64,000 nt of DNA from Apostichopus japonicus (Eukaryota; Echinodermata; Holothuroidea; Aspidochirotida; Stichopodidae). Shown piece by piece: positions 48,513 through 61,089 of this stretch (position 1 is its first letter; each line of letters starts with the position of its first letter). The notes below the pieces were generated by a model that worked only from the letters and a program-made list of their open reading frames with translations, ran no database searches and was not told where the DNA came from. The DNA lies in NCBI RefSeq assembly GCF_037975245.1, contig NC_092583.1, positions 12,891,264-12,955,263 of the forward strand, in the 5' to 3' direction. The translations under genes were made by a program, and so were the position numbers.

Positions 48513-49798
48513 GTGTTAAGAAGGATTGTTTCCAACATTTGAAACATCTGTTGTGATATTACATATATGAAGCAAATAAAACTAGTATATAATTATTATT
48601 TGTATATGATGGCGAGTGAAAGATTTGCTTAGAACACAGCAAACTGCTTTAAAGAAGAACCTTTTACATTCCAACTGATTATTCTATTTTATCTTGACCC
48701 TAGAGTGGTTTCATTTCTGATTTCACTTGAGTTGGGAAATGATCGATAAAGAAAACGCTATTTTCCAATCCCTCGAGTATTGCAGAAATAGCTTATAACA
48801 ATTCTGGATGGGCCTTTTCTTCCCCCTTTTTTTAAGCATCGTTTGAAAAAAAAAACAAGGTGTCCTTGACGATGTTGAGTGTTTTGTAATTCCACTTGAT
48901 TTTAAATAAGCAGACACAAGTTTATCGTCCAATTTAATTTTCTAACTTCAAAGTGGAAAGTCATGTTATCACTAAAGGAGAGAGATTTCTACAAACTAGA
49001 TGTTATCAACAATACGGCACCAAAGGATACAAAGATACATGTACATGGAGGGGGGGGGGGGGGGGAACTAAGATGTTATGTCGCCCCTAGGAGTTTGCAG
49101 GCAGGGGAAAGTTACCCTTATGAAATATTTTGGCAAAATATTTTGGGTGCTTTATAGATCGCAAATGGTGCTATATTTCGCAACCTTTGAAACAATGTTA
49201 AACAATTTTCAACTGTTTAGGTTGTATTATACATATATTTACGTACTGTACACTAGATTTTTTTTTTAATATTCCGTCCGCCCGTAGGGAGAGGGGGAGG
49301 TTTTGATTTTTGAATTCATTTTACATATACGTGGTCCCCCCCCCCCCCCCCAGCCCCTCATGCTGTTGTACTCGTACTACAAGAACTGCTTCCGGTAAGG
49401 GGAGACCTTTAAAAACAAGTTCATACAAACAAACAAAAAGGTTCATATATTGCTTAACTAATCCTTTTCACGCAATATGTGACGTCAATTTTCGGGGTAC
49501 TTAGCTAATTGAGATAGTTTTTAATTCCTAATTAAACTATCATAATTAAACTATCTGTATTACAACAGTCCATTCCTCACAAACAACAGCACAATCTCCA
49601 TCGCGAGCAGAAAATGAAATATAAAATCCTTTTAAGCCTCTCATTAAAGTTGTTGGACAAAATCCGACTCTCTATGCATGATGATCAGCGAACCCGACAC
49701 ATTGTTTCCGGTTTAAGCACTGTTAAAAATTTGAATTGAATATTATGATTATCTTTTCCATATTATTTATATGTATCATTTTTACGTTCTTCCGGCAG
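48513..49798. other. Non-coding with homopolymer G and C runs
   Basis: No gene is supported. Long G run at about 49050-49065 and C run at about 49337-49351; otherwise AT-rich. Confidence 0.4.
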
Positions 49799-49872
49799 AG
49801 AGATATAGATCAGTACAAACAAAAAATGAAAGTCGATCCCAAGAAAAAAGGGAAAGAACGAGACGCGTTTGC
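49799..49872 (+). CDS. Possible exon, lysine-rich
   Basis: A good acceptor (TTTTACGTTCTTCCGGCAG|) precedes a segment reading RDIDQYKQKMKVDPKKKGK then ERDAFA, ending either at TAA (49874-49876) or spliced at the GTAAGA donor at 49873. A second frame is also open (RYRSVQTKNESRSQEKR), so the true frame cannot be fixed. No matching exons upstream were found. Product unknown. Confidence 0.3.
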
Positions 49873-50369
49873 GTAAGAAATAACCTTCGCTTATCTTCCC
49901 TTCAGCTGAATGTTTCGATTTTTTCCATCAAAGAAATAAAATGAAAATTTTGATAGAAAACAACAAAAAAACTGATCCCGTCACTTAGGCGAAAAATCTG
50001 AGGTAAAAAAAAGGAAAAAAGAGGGAAAAATGTAAATATTTTCTCCTCTTTTTTTTTTGGAACTCATTGTTTTGACTTTATAGCCCCGATTATCTGAAAT
50101 CTAATCTTGGGGAGTTTTATAACCTGTCTCGCGTGAAAACCAAAAATAAATCAAAGCTTTATGTCTTTGGTTGTGCCTCTCTGTCATAACACCCGCCTTC
50201 GGATTTCGGTGACCGTAGGCTACGATTGCTGCTATGTGCAATAAATGTTGCAGAAATAGATATTGAGGTTTTTACACACGTTGAATCATCAGTTTAGGTA
50301 GACATCATCAAGCCGTGCGAACATACAAAGCTGCAGGGGTAACAGGGGCGCCGCCACTATATTTCGGGC
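49873..50369. other. Non-coding, no gene seen
   Basis: A- and T-rich spacer before the minisatellite. Confidence 0.4.
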
Positions 50370-51033
50370 TTATGATATATGTGACCAGCATATGGTGTAT
50401 GTGACCCAGCATATGGTATATGTGGCCAGCATATGGTATATGTGGCCGAGCATATGATATATGTAACCAGCATTATGGTATATATTCCAGCAAATGATAT
50501 AAGTGACCAGTATATGGTATATGTGACCAGCATATAATATATGTGACCCAGCATATGGTATATGTGACCAACATTTGATATAAGTGAACAGCATATGGTG
50601 TATGTGACCAGTATATGATGTAAGTGACCAGCATATGGTAAATGTGACCCAGAATTTGGTATATGTGACCAGCATATGGTATATGTGACCAGCATATGAT
50701 ATAAGTAACCAGCATATGGTATATGTGACCAGCATATAATATATATTACCCAGCATATGGTATATGTGACCAACATTTGATATAAGTGAACAGCATATGG
50801 TGTATGTGACCAGTATATGATGTAAGTGACCAGCATATGGTAAATGTGACCCAGAATTTGGTATATGTGACCAGCATATGGTATAAGTGACCAGCATATG
50901 ATATATGTAACCAGCATATGGTATATGTGACCAGCATATGATATAAGTGACCAGCATATGGTATATGTTGCCAGCATATCATATATGTGACCAGCATATA
51001 TGTTATATGTGGTCAGCGTATGGTATATGTGGC
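50370..51033 (+). repeat. 20-bp minisatellite, about 32 units
   Basis: The unit is approximately CATATGGTATATGTGACCAG. A block of about 150 bp starting at 50547 is repeated almost exactly at 50749 (offset 202 bp), showing segmental duplication within the array. Because 20 is not a multiple of 3, the minus strand reads as one endless periodic frame in all phases; the 206-codon frame there is a product of this and not a gene. Confidence 0.92.
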
Positions 51034-52330
51034 AAACACCTTCTTACTGTGTCAATGGTTCTTCGTCGAATACAAATGCACAGGTAACAGAGAGTTCTTT
51101 GACATTCGAAAGGAGTTGGGGAGGGGGGGGGGGGGAATTTCTCCCTGTAAGGTATATGTCGTTTCACGTACGAGACTAGTGTTACATATAACATTAACTC
51201 CAACACAGGCCTTTATAGATCTGTTACTATTTTTTTTATCATCCCAAACTCTTTTTATCATCCAACAATTTTCCTACATGTTGCATCTCACCTATCAAAC
51301 ACAATTTACCTCCAGTGTCGCTTTGATTGAATATGCGAAGATTATTACACTGCTTACACCTTATCAATCGGACGTATATAGTGACGTAAGCAGAAGCGAA
51401 AAAACACTATAAACGAAATACGTAACTATACCTCTCCCCCCCCCCTCTCCCATCCCCTCCCCTCTTCTTTTATTCTTCTAAGTTGACTGTCTGACTAAAA
51501 CAGAATGCATCCAATTTACACCACGAAACTCTTCAAAATACGAGCATCTGCTTTCTATTAGGCATTTAATTTCGGCTTCTGCCAAAGAAACTTTTTACTA
51601 TTTTTTTTTTCTTTTTTAACGAAGAGAAAATACTGGGCGCTAGAGAGAAAGAGATAGAAAGAAATAACAACAGCAAGACTTAACCGTTGGAAAACTTGCA
51701 TTTTTGACAAGAGATTCTGCAAATAAAAACTCCATCTAAGCAAAGGCAACTTCATTTCATTCGACGTCTTAAATGGATTAGATTGAACATTTAAGGAAAC
51801 AGAAGTCACAAGCAATCTAGACTTGAGCCGAAACAGAGCCTCCTGGATAGCTAAGTTAATAAAGGTGTCTATAGAATTTTATCGGATTTTTTTTTCCAAC
51901 TCTTCTTTTCCCCTTCTTGGGCTTTCTCCTCCTCATCGGTCAATTACAAACGAATTTTCTCAAACGCTTTGGAAAAAAATCTCTCGCCAGAATTATCAGT
52001 GGACAAAATGTAAGATTATAACAAGGATAGAAACAAAATCGCAGTAAATTGTGTTAGATTGATAAAAGCACAAATTTATTTGTAAGAGTAAAATAAATAA
52101 CCATAATCAAAAAGAAAAGGAGAAATAAGGACCTGTTTTTTTTTCTTCTGTTTTTTCTTTCATTTACCGGTTGTTGACCCAAAGAATAGTTCACATTATT
52201 TGGTATTAAATAAGGCTGTATGTTTTCTCTCTTTTTGTCTTCTTCTTTTTCTCTGTTTTCCCTTTTTTTTTTGGGGGGGGGGGGTTTGTTGTTGTTTTTT
52301 CTACGAGAACGAGATACAATTAAACCCGTT
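51034..52330. other. Non-coding, no gene seen
   Basis: Contains a G run at about 51121-51135, a C/T-rich tract at 51431-51470 and several A- or T-rich stretches. The frame 50987-51412 (141 codons) starts inside the minisatellite and has no recognisable domain. Confidence 0.4.
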
Positions 52331-52640
52331 TTTTTAATATGCATTATTTTGCTTATTGAGTTTGCTAAAGGTTAGTGCTATATACGTAGCCAGAAATTGA
52401 ATTAAACGTCATTGATATAGATTTTGTGCATGTTAATAAATATATATTTTTAATTTAGGGTATTGCATATATGTGAAAATGATTTTTGTATAGAAATAGA
52501 AATATAACAAATTAAGAACATTTTCGAGGCAACACGTTTCTTAATGTGCATTATTTTGTTAATTGAGTTTGCTAAAGGTTATAGTCCTAAACGTGGTAAC
52601 AGAAAACCCCAGAAATTGAATAAAACGTGATATATATATA
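52331..52640 (+). repeat. Diverged tandem duplication of about 100 bp
   Basis: TTGAGTTTGCTAAAGGTTA..CAGAAATTGAATTAAACGT (52356-52411) recurs at about 52565-52629 with small indels, offset about 207 bp. Confidence 0.75.
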
Positions 52641-52646
52641 TATAGG

Positions 52647-52737
<91 letters not shown>
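52622..52737. repeat. Palindromic (TA)n tract
   Basis: AAAACGTGA (52622-52630) and TCACGTTTT (52676-52684) are exact inverted flanks of a (TA)n tract with GGC at its left third; a second (TA)n run follows to 52737. The whole can form a cruciform. Confidence 0.85.
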
Positions 52738-52738
<1 letters not shown>

Positions 52739-53585
52739 CTATCGTACCAAAAATGTATTTTACAAAGGGTGCATTTTTCTTTTCGTAATTTACCTCCGCT
52801 GAAACGTACACTAATGCACTGATTGCATACCTCCCCATTGGCTGTTTACATTATCTGCTGTCGTCCACCAATGTGTGTATTTACAGAGGGAGTGAGCAAT
52901 ACCCCAAGGAACAGCGCTCCAAGTTTCCACAGATTGGGGAAGAGTGTAGAATACACGGAATTCGCATTAGGACAATCAGCGGCATTGATCTTTATATCAA
53001 CAGATTATCCCAAAAATTATACAAATACAGAACAAAGCTAAATAATTCAAATTTTTCCAGAAATCCCATAATCTTGCAATTTAATATTAATTTACGGTTC
53101 TTCTCTTAATCGATAACTTTTTTTTTTTTTACTACAGGAGCTTTTTCATTTTTTCTTCATTGGTCAGTTTTTTTTTCTTCAATACTTTATTTCGTGTCAA
53201 TGACACACACGGACGCGCACACACATGCAGCACACACGCACACACATACACAGAAATAGTGAATCTCTGAAAACGTGACGGTTAACATAAAACACTTTCA
53301 GAAAGGAAAATTGACACTGCAGTCACGTGATTTTTTTAAAATTCAATGTAAACAACGGTTGGAAATAAAACAAGGTAGAATAATGGTCGCGTAATACTTC
53401 TGGTTGTCATTTCATCCTATTATTGATTCCGATTTCCTTTCTTAAAAGGTTCTTTGTCACGTTTGAATAATTCTAATAGAAAATAAATGAATTCGTCAGT
53501 CGTCAAAAGGCAAAAATGACTAGAACAATAAGGGATACACACTAATATATTATGGTACGAAGTTAGCTACTATATATTAATATAG

Positions 53586-53627
<42 letters not shown>

Positions 53628-54484
53628 ATATATATGCACTATATATATATATAGGCCTAATGGTCAAGACACCATAATAACGTAAAGGTTATATAGTCCT
53701 AAAGATACGATAAGCTTTGCATATTTGTAAATATGTTCCTGTTTTTTTTTATTATTATTATGATCGTGCTAAAGATTTTATACAAAGCTAACATTTCATC
53801 CCAAACTGCTACAAAACGTAGACAGGGACTCGAGCTCGCGGATTAAAAATGAAAATAAAAGAAGAAATATCCGGGCGAAAGAATTGTGGATGATATTTCA
53901 TCCATTTTATCGATCAATAATGGATTTCAGTAGACCACTTATGATATGTGGATTGTTTGTAGGGGAGGTTGCCAGAGCACGATTTGATTACAAAAGCGTT
54001 CTTACTTTTTGGGATGTTTCATATATATTAGTATGATTAATAAGTTTTTCCCCCCTCCATGTTGGGGATATATCACAAACCATTACATATCCGACAATAT
54101 GATTACATTTCAAAAGTTTAATTTGCTTTTCTACTTTTAAATGAGACGTTGAGTTACTGTGTGATCTGTAAGGGGGGGGGGGCGTCTTTCTTTTCCGTCG
54201 CTAAAAAATTCTAAGTGTTGTTAACTGTGCTGACCAAACGACTCTTTTGTAAAGCATACACTTTATAGAGTTTCTAAATGTAATCGATTCATACGAGGAG
54301 GGGGTCATTACGTCCAGGTAACTACTCACTTTGTAGATATATTTTACCAAATTTTAGTCCCTCGTTAATTGTATTCATAATCTAGCCTAGAGTTGTTTGT
54401 GTACTCATATTGAAAATCCAGTTACAGACTCTAGTTGAGTATACTCGTATTGTCCCTCAGAGCCGTGTACTCGTACTCATACTG

Positions 54485-54486
<2 letters not shown>
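52738..54486. other. Non-coding with CA and TA microsatellites
   Basis: Imperfect (CA)n lies at 53203-53252 and (TA)n blocks with ATGCAC interruptions at 53589-53655. A frame following the acceptor-like TGTGTATTTACAG at 52885 reads GSEQYPKEQRSKFPQIGEE and stays open to 53109, but the upstream partner and donor are lacking, so it is not called as an exon. Confidence 0.4.
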
Positions 54487-54572
<86 letters not shown>

Positions 54573-54602
54573 TATACCTATATCTTTATCTCTATCTCTA
54601 TA
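54487..54602. repeat. (TA)n then (TATC)n microsatellite
   Basis: About 80 bp of uninterrupted TA dinucleotides followed by TATCTTTATCTCTATCTCTA. Open frames across it are artefacts. Confidence 0.95.
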
Positions 54603-55079
54603 AGACATCGCCGAAAATTAATTGAGAAACCCTCGACTAAATGAGATTACCAAACTTGATGACCGTGGGAGGGGAGAAGTGAGGGGATGTTTCACCATAC
54701 GTATCGGAACACTACCAAGTACCAGTCTCTATAACCCATGCAACTAGTTGGATCTAGGGTGTCCTTCTCTAACCAACCACCCACCCCTCCCCACAAAGTT
54801 ATGGGTTTAACTAAATCACTGAAACATTAGTTACAGTGATTGTCTGGATACCCCCCCCCCCCACTCCCAGAACACATTACATTTGAAAATTATTCTATTA
54901 ATGTTAAAAATTTGTTTCTATGTTTCTGCAAGCTATACAGCTTCATAACAATGTCCTCCCCATGCCCCCCCCCCCCCCTCGTATACACACCTCGCACATA
55001 CTATAAACATTGCTACCCTCATTGCTCATGGATAACGAAGCACTCCGTTACCTCAATATCATCCGTACTTATACTACAG
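54603..55079. other. Non-coding, C-rich runs
   Basis: Poly-C runs occur near 54851 and 54967. The segment may hold the degraded 5' part of the LINE that becomes recognisable after 55080. Confidence 0.35.
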
Positions 55080-56650
55080 CCCGTCCGTCATCTGCACCCA
55101 GAACAGGTAATCCCACTTCAGTCAATGACTATAAGATCTATCGATATTTCAAGTATTGGGTTTAATTGCATGCAGACAAATTCTACTCCCATATATAATG
55201 CAGTTTTTCATCGAACATGCAGGCGACAAAAATCAATTTGCCTATAAAAAAGAGGGTGTTTCATGTACTCGTGCCATACTAACTCAAGTACATGACATAG
55301 TTTCGGGGCTTAATCAGAAGAACACGACTTTTGTCGAGCGTCAGTCCTAAATTCCTTTATTTTTGCAAGCGCTGTTAACACGGTCTTGCCTAATCGCTTA
55401 ATCCAAGTCCTATGTAGCTTTATTGAAGAACCGTGGCAAGTGAAATTACAGAAGGGATTTCCTCTAAAATCCGATCTTAAAATTGGCGTTCCTCAAGGGC
55501 GTTCCTCTATCGGTTCTACTTTTCACCATTTACATTGATGAAATAACGCTCTGGTTCCAACTTTAACGTAATCAAGTATGTAGATGATACCGCTGTTTCT
55601 GGCAACATCAGTAGAAGAAAAGTACACATAGGAATGATGAAGAATGTTATCAGTATTTTATTTCTAGAATTGTTACTTTGTGTGAGCAGAAAAGCACAAA
55701 TGGAAATTTTTGTTTGAAAATAGCAATGTTAAGCACAAACATATATTAAATAACAGAGAACTATAAATCAGGGCTCATGCATGTGTTTTAAACGTGTCGC
55801 TTACACCCTCCCATACGTTTCCAATGAAATAACAGAAAGAGTGTTTACTGCGTCTATCTTGCCCCCCCCCCCCCCTCTCTTGTGTGTTTTAAGCGTGTCG
55901 CTTACACTATGTGTTTAGGAGTCTGCATTGACGATGAGTTAATTTCTACTTATCATGTCTCGAAGATGTTAGTAAAAGTGTATTATATTGTTTCGACATT
56001 GGCAAACACTCTCCCATACATTTCCAGTGAAACAACAGCAAGAGTGTTTACTGCGTCTATCTTTCCCCCCTTCCCCTTCCCCTTCCTCCTGCAAGTTAAA
56101 AGATAAGAAATGTATAAGGAGTTTCCTTAAAAAGAAATTCAAAACTTTTCAGGCTTCATTATGTGTATAAGGTATAATCTTGTGTATAAGGTCAATGAAT
56201 CTGCTAGGAATGAAATTGTTGAGAATTGGCAAAAAATATTCACGGTACTACGAGGCATCCTCTACACTCCGAGCTTAATTCTCTGTGCAATAAAACAAAT
56301 TATAAGTTAAGAATTCCAAATATCACTCCATGTGTTTGAATATTACTTTAAATTTACAGAGCACGCCCATTTTGTGAACACAGAACTGCGTTCTAGATCT
56401 TTTATTGTAGCTTTTCGATAACTTTGGAACGAATTTTAGGGGATTTTTTATTTTCCATATCTCTTAAACTTTTATTGTTTATTTGTTGTATTTGTTATAT
56501 TTTTGTATATTTGTGTATTATTGTATATTATTGTATATTTATTGTATACATCTTAACATGTATTGTTGATGTTCTTTATTGCTATAACTTTTTTATCCTG
56601 TTTATAAATTTTTTGTAAAAATTATACTGGAAACCAAAAAAAATGAATGA
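55080..56650 (+). pseudogene. Degenerate non-LTR retrotransposon (LINE) with RT motifs
   Basis: RT blocks appear in order but in shifting frames. These are QFAYKKEGVSCTRAIL (about 55231-55278); a LPNRLIQVLCSFIEEPW block; IGVPQG with GVPQG codons at 55485-55499; then LLFTIYIDEI; then IKYVDDTAVSGNIS with the catalytic YVDD at 55577-55588. Downstream, HVSKMLVKVYYIVSTLA and the RTQNCVLDL block match the C-terminal tail of such ORF2 proteins, and the element ends in an A-rich GAATGAATA tail at about 56630-56650. Frameshifts and stops make it inactive. A 110-bp stretch (GTGTTTTAA-CGTGTCGCTTACAC) is duplicated at about 55783 and 55881. Probably a CR1/L2/Jockey-like clade, unresolved. Confidence 0.88.
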
Positions 56651-57143
56651 ATATATAGGGGGGAAATAGTTTCAAGAAAAATCACCGATCTAGTTCCATA
56701 ATTGCTATATCCAGGAAAAATTCGAGAGTATTTGAGATAAAACGACGAAATTTCGACATCAAATTTGTTTGATAAGGGAAACATGTGAATGATGATATTA
56801 ACTTGTTCACTCTAATATACGGAAAGTAAATAATGTCAATATCCTGCCAATACTGCCGTTTGTCAGTAATTGCTAAATATTTACTGTTTTTTTTCACTAG
56901 TGTGTTCACATGGGGCAACGATCAGGTTCAAAATTACGAATAAGTTTTCGCCACATAACATCTCTCTAGGTTGAGCTTGGAGTTATTTTTTGGTTGGTCT
57001 GAGTTGGGGTGGGGGGTGGGCACATGTGTAGACTGGACGAGGTGGGGGTGGGCACTGTATTCCATCCTGGGGAGTGGTTTTAGGGGAAGGGTGTCTGGGT
57101 AAGATGCAACATGCTGTTATCATTTTCAACATTATAAAAAACA
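56651..57143. other. Non-coding, no gene seen
   Basis: AT-rich, with a G-rich stretch (GGGGTGGGGGGTGGG) around 57006-57020. Confidence 0.4.
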
Positions 57144-57215
57144 TTGTGTGTAGTACAAGTGATTATTCTAAAGTTCAAGCTGAAAATAAGGTGGGGGGGG
57201 GGGGGCGAGTCCCTC

Positions 57216-57953
57216 ATGCAACTGCTCCTTAGAAGAGTACGTCAGAGATTTCGCGAAGAAATTATCAATATATCTCAAATGTCATTTTCTGAGGGCAAAA
57301 CAATTTCATCAATTGTTAGTAATAACGCGCACGTCATCAGATCACTAGCCTGTACACTGCATGTGAAAGCGCACGTGATCAGATCTCGAGGGACAACAGA
57401 TAACATAGCGGTTTATAATCACGAACGTGTTATCCCATGTGAACACAGTGTTAGTAAAATAGTAATGTTATTATATAAACCGCAAGAAAAAAAAGGGCGA
57501 TGTTTGCAGTTTAGTGGAGCACCGTTTATTGTCCTAAATACCCGCCGTTTAAAAAATAAAATGAAAATAAAGTTAAAAAAAAGAAAGAAAAGTGTAGGGC
57601 TGTTGTCAATATCAATTCATAAAGTCATTTTGAACACACCTTTTTTCCTCACAAATTCAAGAAACCCAATCACGTTTTCCATATATATACATGGAACAGT
57701 TAATGATTTGCCTACGTACGTGCCCATCTACGATCCATTTGAACTCACACGAGCGTGCACTTTTATCGATGTCAAAAATAACGTAGCCTATGTTTTAAAG
57801 TCGAATAAAATGGTTCATTTATTCACCTTTTTTGTTTTATATATTAATCATTTTGGTCTACTAAAACTATTGTCGGTATTTTTCTACTTTTGTTTGCTGA
57901 AATATTTCAAATATCAAGGAAAAGTAGATTTTTTTTTTTACAGAATTATGTAA
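57216..57953 (+). CDS. Long open frame of unknown nature (245 codons from first ATG)
   Basis: The frame is open from about 57144; the first ATG is at 57216, just after a G run, and the frame ends at TAG 57951-57953. It is the longest non-repetitive open frame in the window. At roughly 65% AT, a stop-free run of about 269 codons is not expected by chance (my estimate is well below one per window). The translation has AHVIRS twice 14 residues apart, a Lys/Arg-rich stretch around residues 120-130 (counted from this ATG), and a hydrophobic C-terminal third (VHLFTFFVLYINHFGLLKLL) resembling one or two membrane segments. No known family is recognised, and codon composition is that of the surrounding AT-rich DNA. 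It may be a taxon-restricted gene, a TE relic or a chance frame. Confidence 0.3.
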   Translation: MQLLLRRVRQRFREEIINISQMSFSEGKTISSIVSNNAHVIRSLACTLHVKAHVIRSRGTTDNIAVYNHERVIPCEHSVSKIVMLLYKPQEKKGRCLQFSGAPFIVLNTRRLKNKMKIKLKKRKKSVGLLSISIHKVILNTPFFLTNSRNPITFSIYIHGTVNDLPTYVPIYDPFELTRACTFIDVKNNVAYVLKSNKMVHLFTFFVLYINHFGLLKLLSVFFYFCLLKYFKYQGKVDFFFYRIM

Positions 57954-58309
57954 TAGCATCGCCGATAACGGCAAACATTTGTAATCCATCAATGTCTGTG
58001 AACGAGCCTGCAGTAATAACACCTTCCTGCCTATGGGAGAACATAAAATTTGAAATTCTGAAGTGACACAATTAAATGTACTCTTATAAGAAATAGAATA
58101 ATGAATATTCATTAATATAGTTGTATTCGGCAGAGATTTATAGCATAAATCACAGATCTCTAGAAGAACTAAATACTAAACCGAGCGGCATGACTTGAGT
58201 TAAAATTTCATGTTAACTGCATGCAGTTTAATCACTGTATGGTTTCATATAGTGCCCCTATATAGAATCATTTTCCTGTGTTCTTTTATATATAGTTTCA
58301 TCGTATTTA
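57954..58309. other. Non-coding, no gene seen
   Basis: AT-rich spacer before the TA-rich block. Confidence 0.4.
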
Positions 58310-58680
58310 TATTTGTATCTATATGTAAATATATATATCTATATTAATCTATATATATATATATATATATCTATAATTATTTCTATATGTAGGCTATATA
58401 TCTATATCTATACAAATACCTATATATATATAGGCTACATGAATATATATCTACACACATATAATATATATATATACATGTATATATATATACATGTATA
58501 TATATATATTTATATATGTATATATATTTATACATACATACATATATATACATATATATACATATACATATATATACATAAACATATATAAACATATACA
58601 TATATATATATATAAATCTATATTTACATATATATTTACATACCTATATTTACATATATATTTACATATATATCTCATTT
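58310..58680. repeat. Complex TA/TATACA low-complexity region
   Basis: Mixed (TA)n, TATATACATA and TATATTTACA repeats. TAGGCTA interrupts TA runs twice (about 58389 and 58430). Periodic frames on both strands rich in Ile and Tyr are artefacts. Confidence 0.9.
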
Positions 58681-59646
<966 letters not shown>

Positions 59647-59689
59647 ATATTGTTGTTGTTGTTGTTTTTTTGTTCTACTTATAGCCTTT

Positions 59690-59928
59690 ATGACTCGCCC
59701 TTTGTTAACAATAACATTCCATCTTTATAGCCTGTCGTTTTCGAAAGTTTCAACAACTTGGCTTTCATCTATTCTTGTCAGTTGTATTGTTCTAAGCTCT
59801 GTTTTATCAACGCCTTTTGTATTTTACATACTTCCTAAACTTAATTGCTTGTTTGTGTTGTGTTTTTGTTTTATCAATTTATTTGGATGAACAATAAATG
59901 ATGGCTTAAAAAAAAAAAAAAAAAAAAT
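59690..59928 (+). mobile_element. Possible retroposed 3' end with poly(A)
   Basis: AATAAA at about 59891-59896 is followed after 12 nt by an uninterrupted run of about 20 A. This is the layout of a retrocopied transcript or the 3' end of a poly(A)-tailed retrotransposon. Coding content and target duplications were not identified. Confidence 0.4.
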
Positions 59929-61089
59929 ATTTGGAAGCAAAAAATAACGGAACAAGTGATGAACAAGACTTTTTTCACTTCTTTTGGCAGCTTAATATAA
60001 CCTATATTATGTATACATCCCACGATGTTATTCCTTTTTTTTCTTTTTCTTTTTTTAATATTTTCTCTTCTTTTTTCCCCGTTCCAACCGCTGGTGACGT
60101 ATTTGAGACTTGTTCGATGAATGACATATATTAAATTGATGAGAACATGGGAGATAGAAAGAAAACAACAAATGAGTGAAATGATAGATGTCTTGATGAG
60201 AACAAACTGAAATGATATCAATCATTGCCATTCATCAAAAGGGTAATCATTAAAACACAAAATATAACACTATATATATATGTGATATGGTATATATTTA
60301 TAATGGGCATAATGTATGATATGCATATAGATTTGACGTTCAGAGCATTATAATGCTATATCATGGGACAGCTATATAGATATATACCGTTTTTAATACA
60401 GCATCGATATAACATATATAGGAGTGTGACTTTGCCTTTAAGTACAAAACTTGGCTTGACCTTGGTTTCATCTGACATGTCCTTAATCAATGCTAATACA
60501 GTCTGATATGTTTCTTGAAAACAAATTAATTAAAGGGATGATTCTGTTAGGAAAGTTTGGTGATTTTGGTTTAGAGCATATAAGCTTTCCGTTATTGATG
60601 AGCTGTAGGGCGTATCCAAAATGTTACTCATGAGAAGCGAGGCTGTACAGTCTGTGAATGTGCGTCTCATGTGGGGGAGGGGGGAGGGGGAACGGGGTCG
60701 TCGGTTTAGGTGATTGGATGTCGAAAAACATGAATGTCAGTACATTGGGCGCGCAGTTGAGACAAGTATAGACAATGGTAGACCATGGAAAACCGTCAAA
60801 GAGCATGCTTGGGGAATTTGCCAGTCCACCTGTGAGTTCACCGGCTTTTTTTGTTTTTACAAGTGGCGAAATATTGAGGCTAAAAATCTTCGGGGTCATG
60901 ATAAGGAAATCTAAAGAGTGCAATGAATATTGAACGTCAGTAATTCAGAACAAACATTTATGTACGGTTTACATTAATTTGGCAATTTGTTGTGTGAGCA
61001 GAGAAGTGCTACCCTGCAGGTGTAAGTCAATGGGGAAATATTTGGAGTATGCAACCTTACAAACACGGTATAACTACCGCAAATCGTCA
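59929..61089. other. Non-coding, no gene seen
   Basis: Open frames around 59874-60221 and 60624-60923 occur on both strands with no motifs or splice context. A G-rich run lies at 60674-60690. Confidence 0.4.

Noticed and set aside
50357-50997. 206- and 195-codon minus-strand frames, rich in Ile, Tyr and His
   Set aside because: They are translations of the 20-bp minisatellite, read in rotating phases with a 20-residue period. Several frames are open at once, as expected for a repeat unit without stops.
51003-51412. Open frames on both strands beside the minisatellite
   Set aside because: They begin in the minisatellite or cross a G run, lack motifs, and overlap one another on opposite strands.
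52873-53109. Exon reading GSEQYPKEQRSKFPQIGEE after an acceptor-like site
   Set aside because: No upstream partner or homologous family is recognised, another frame is also open, and part of the sequence resembles a dispersed repeat near 24190.
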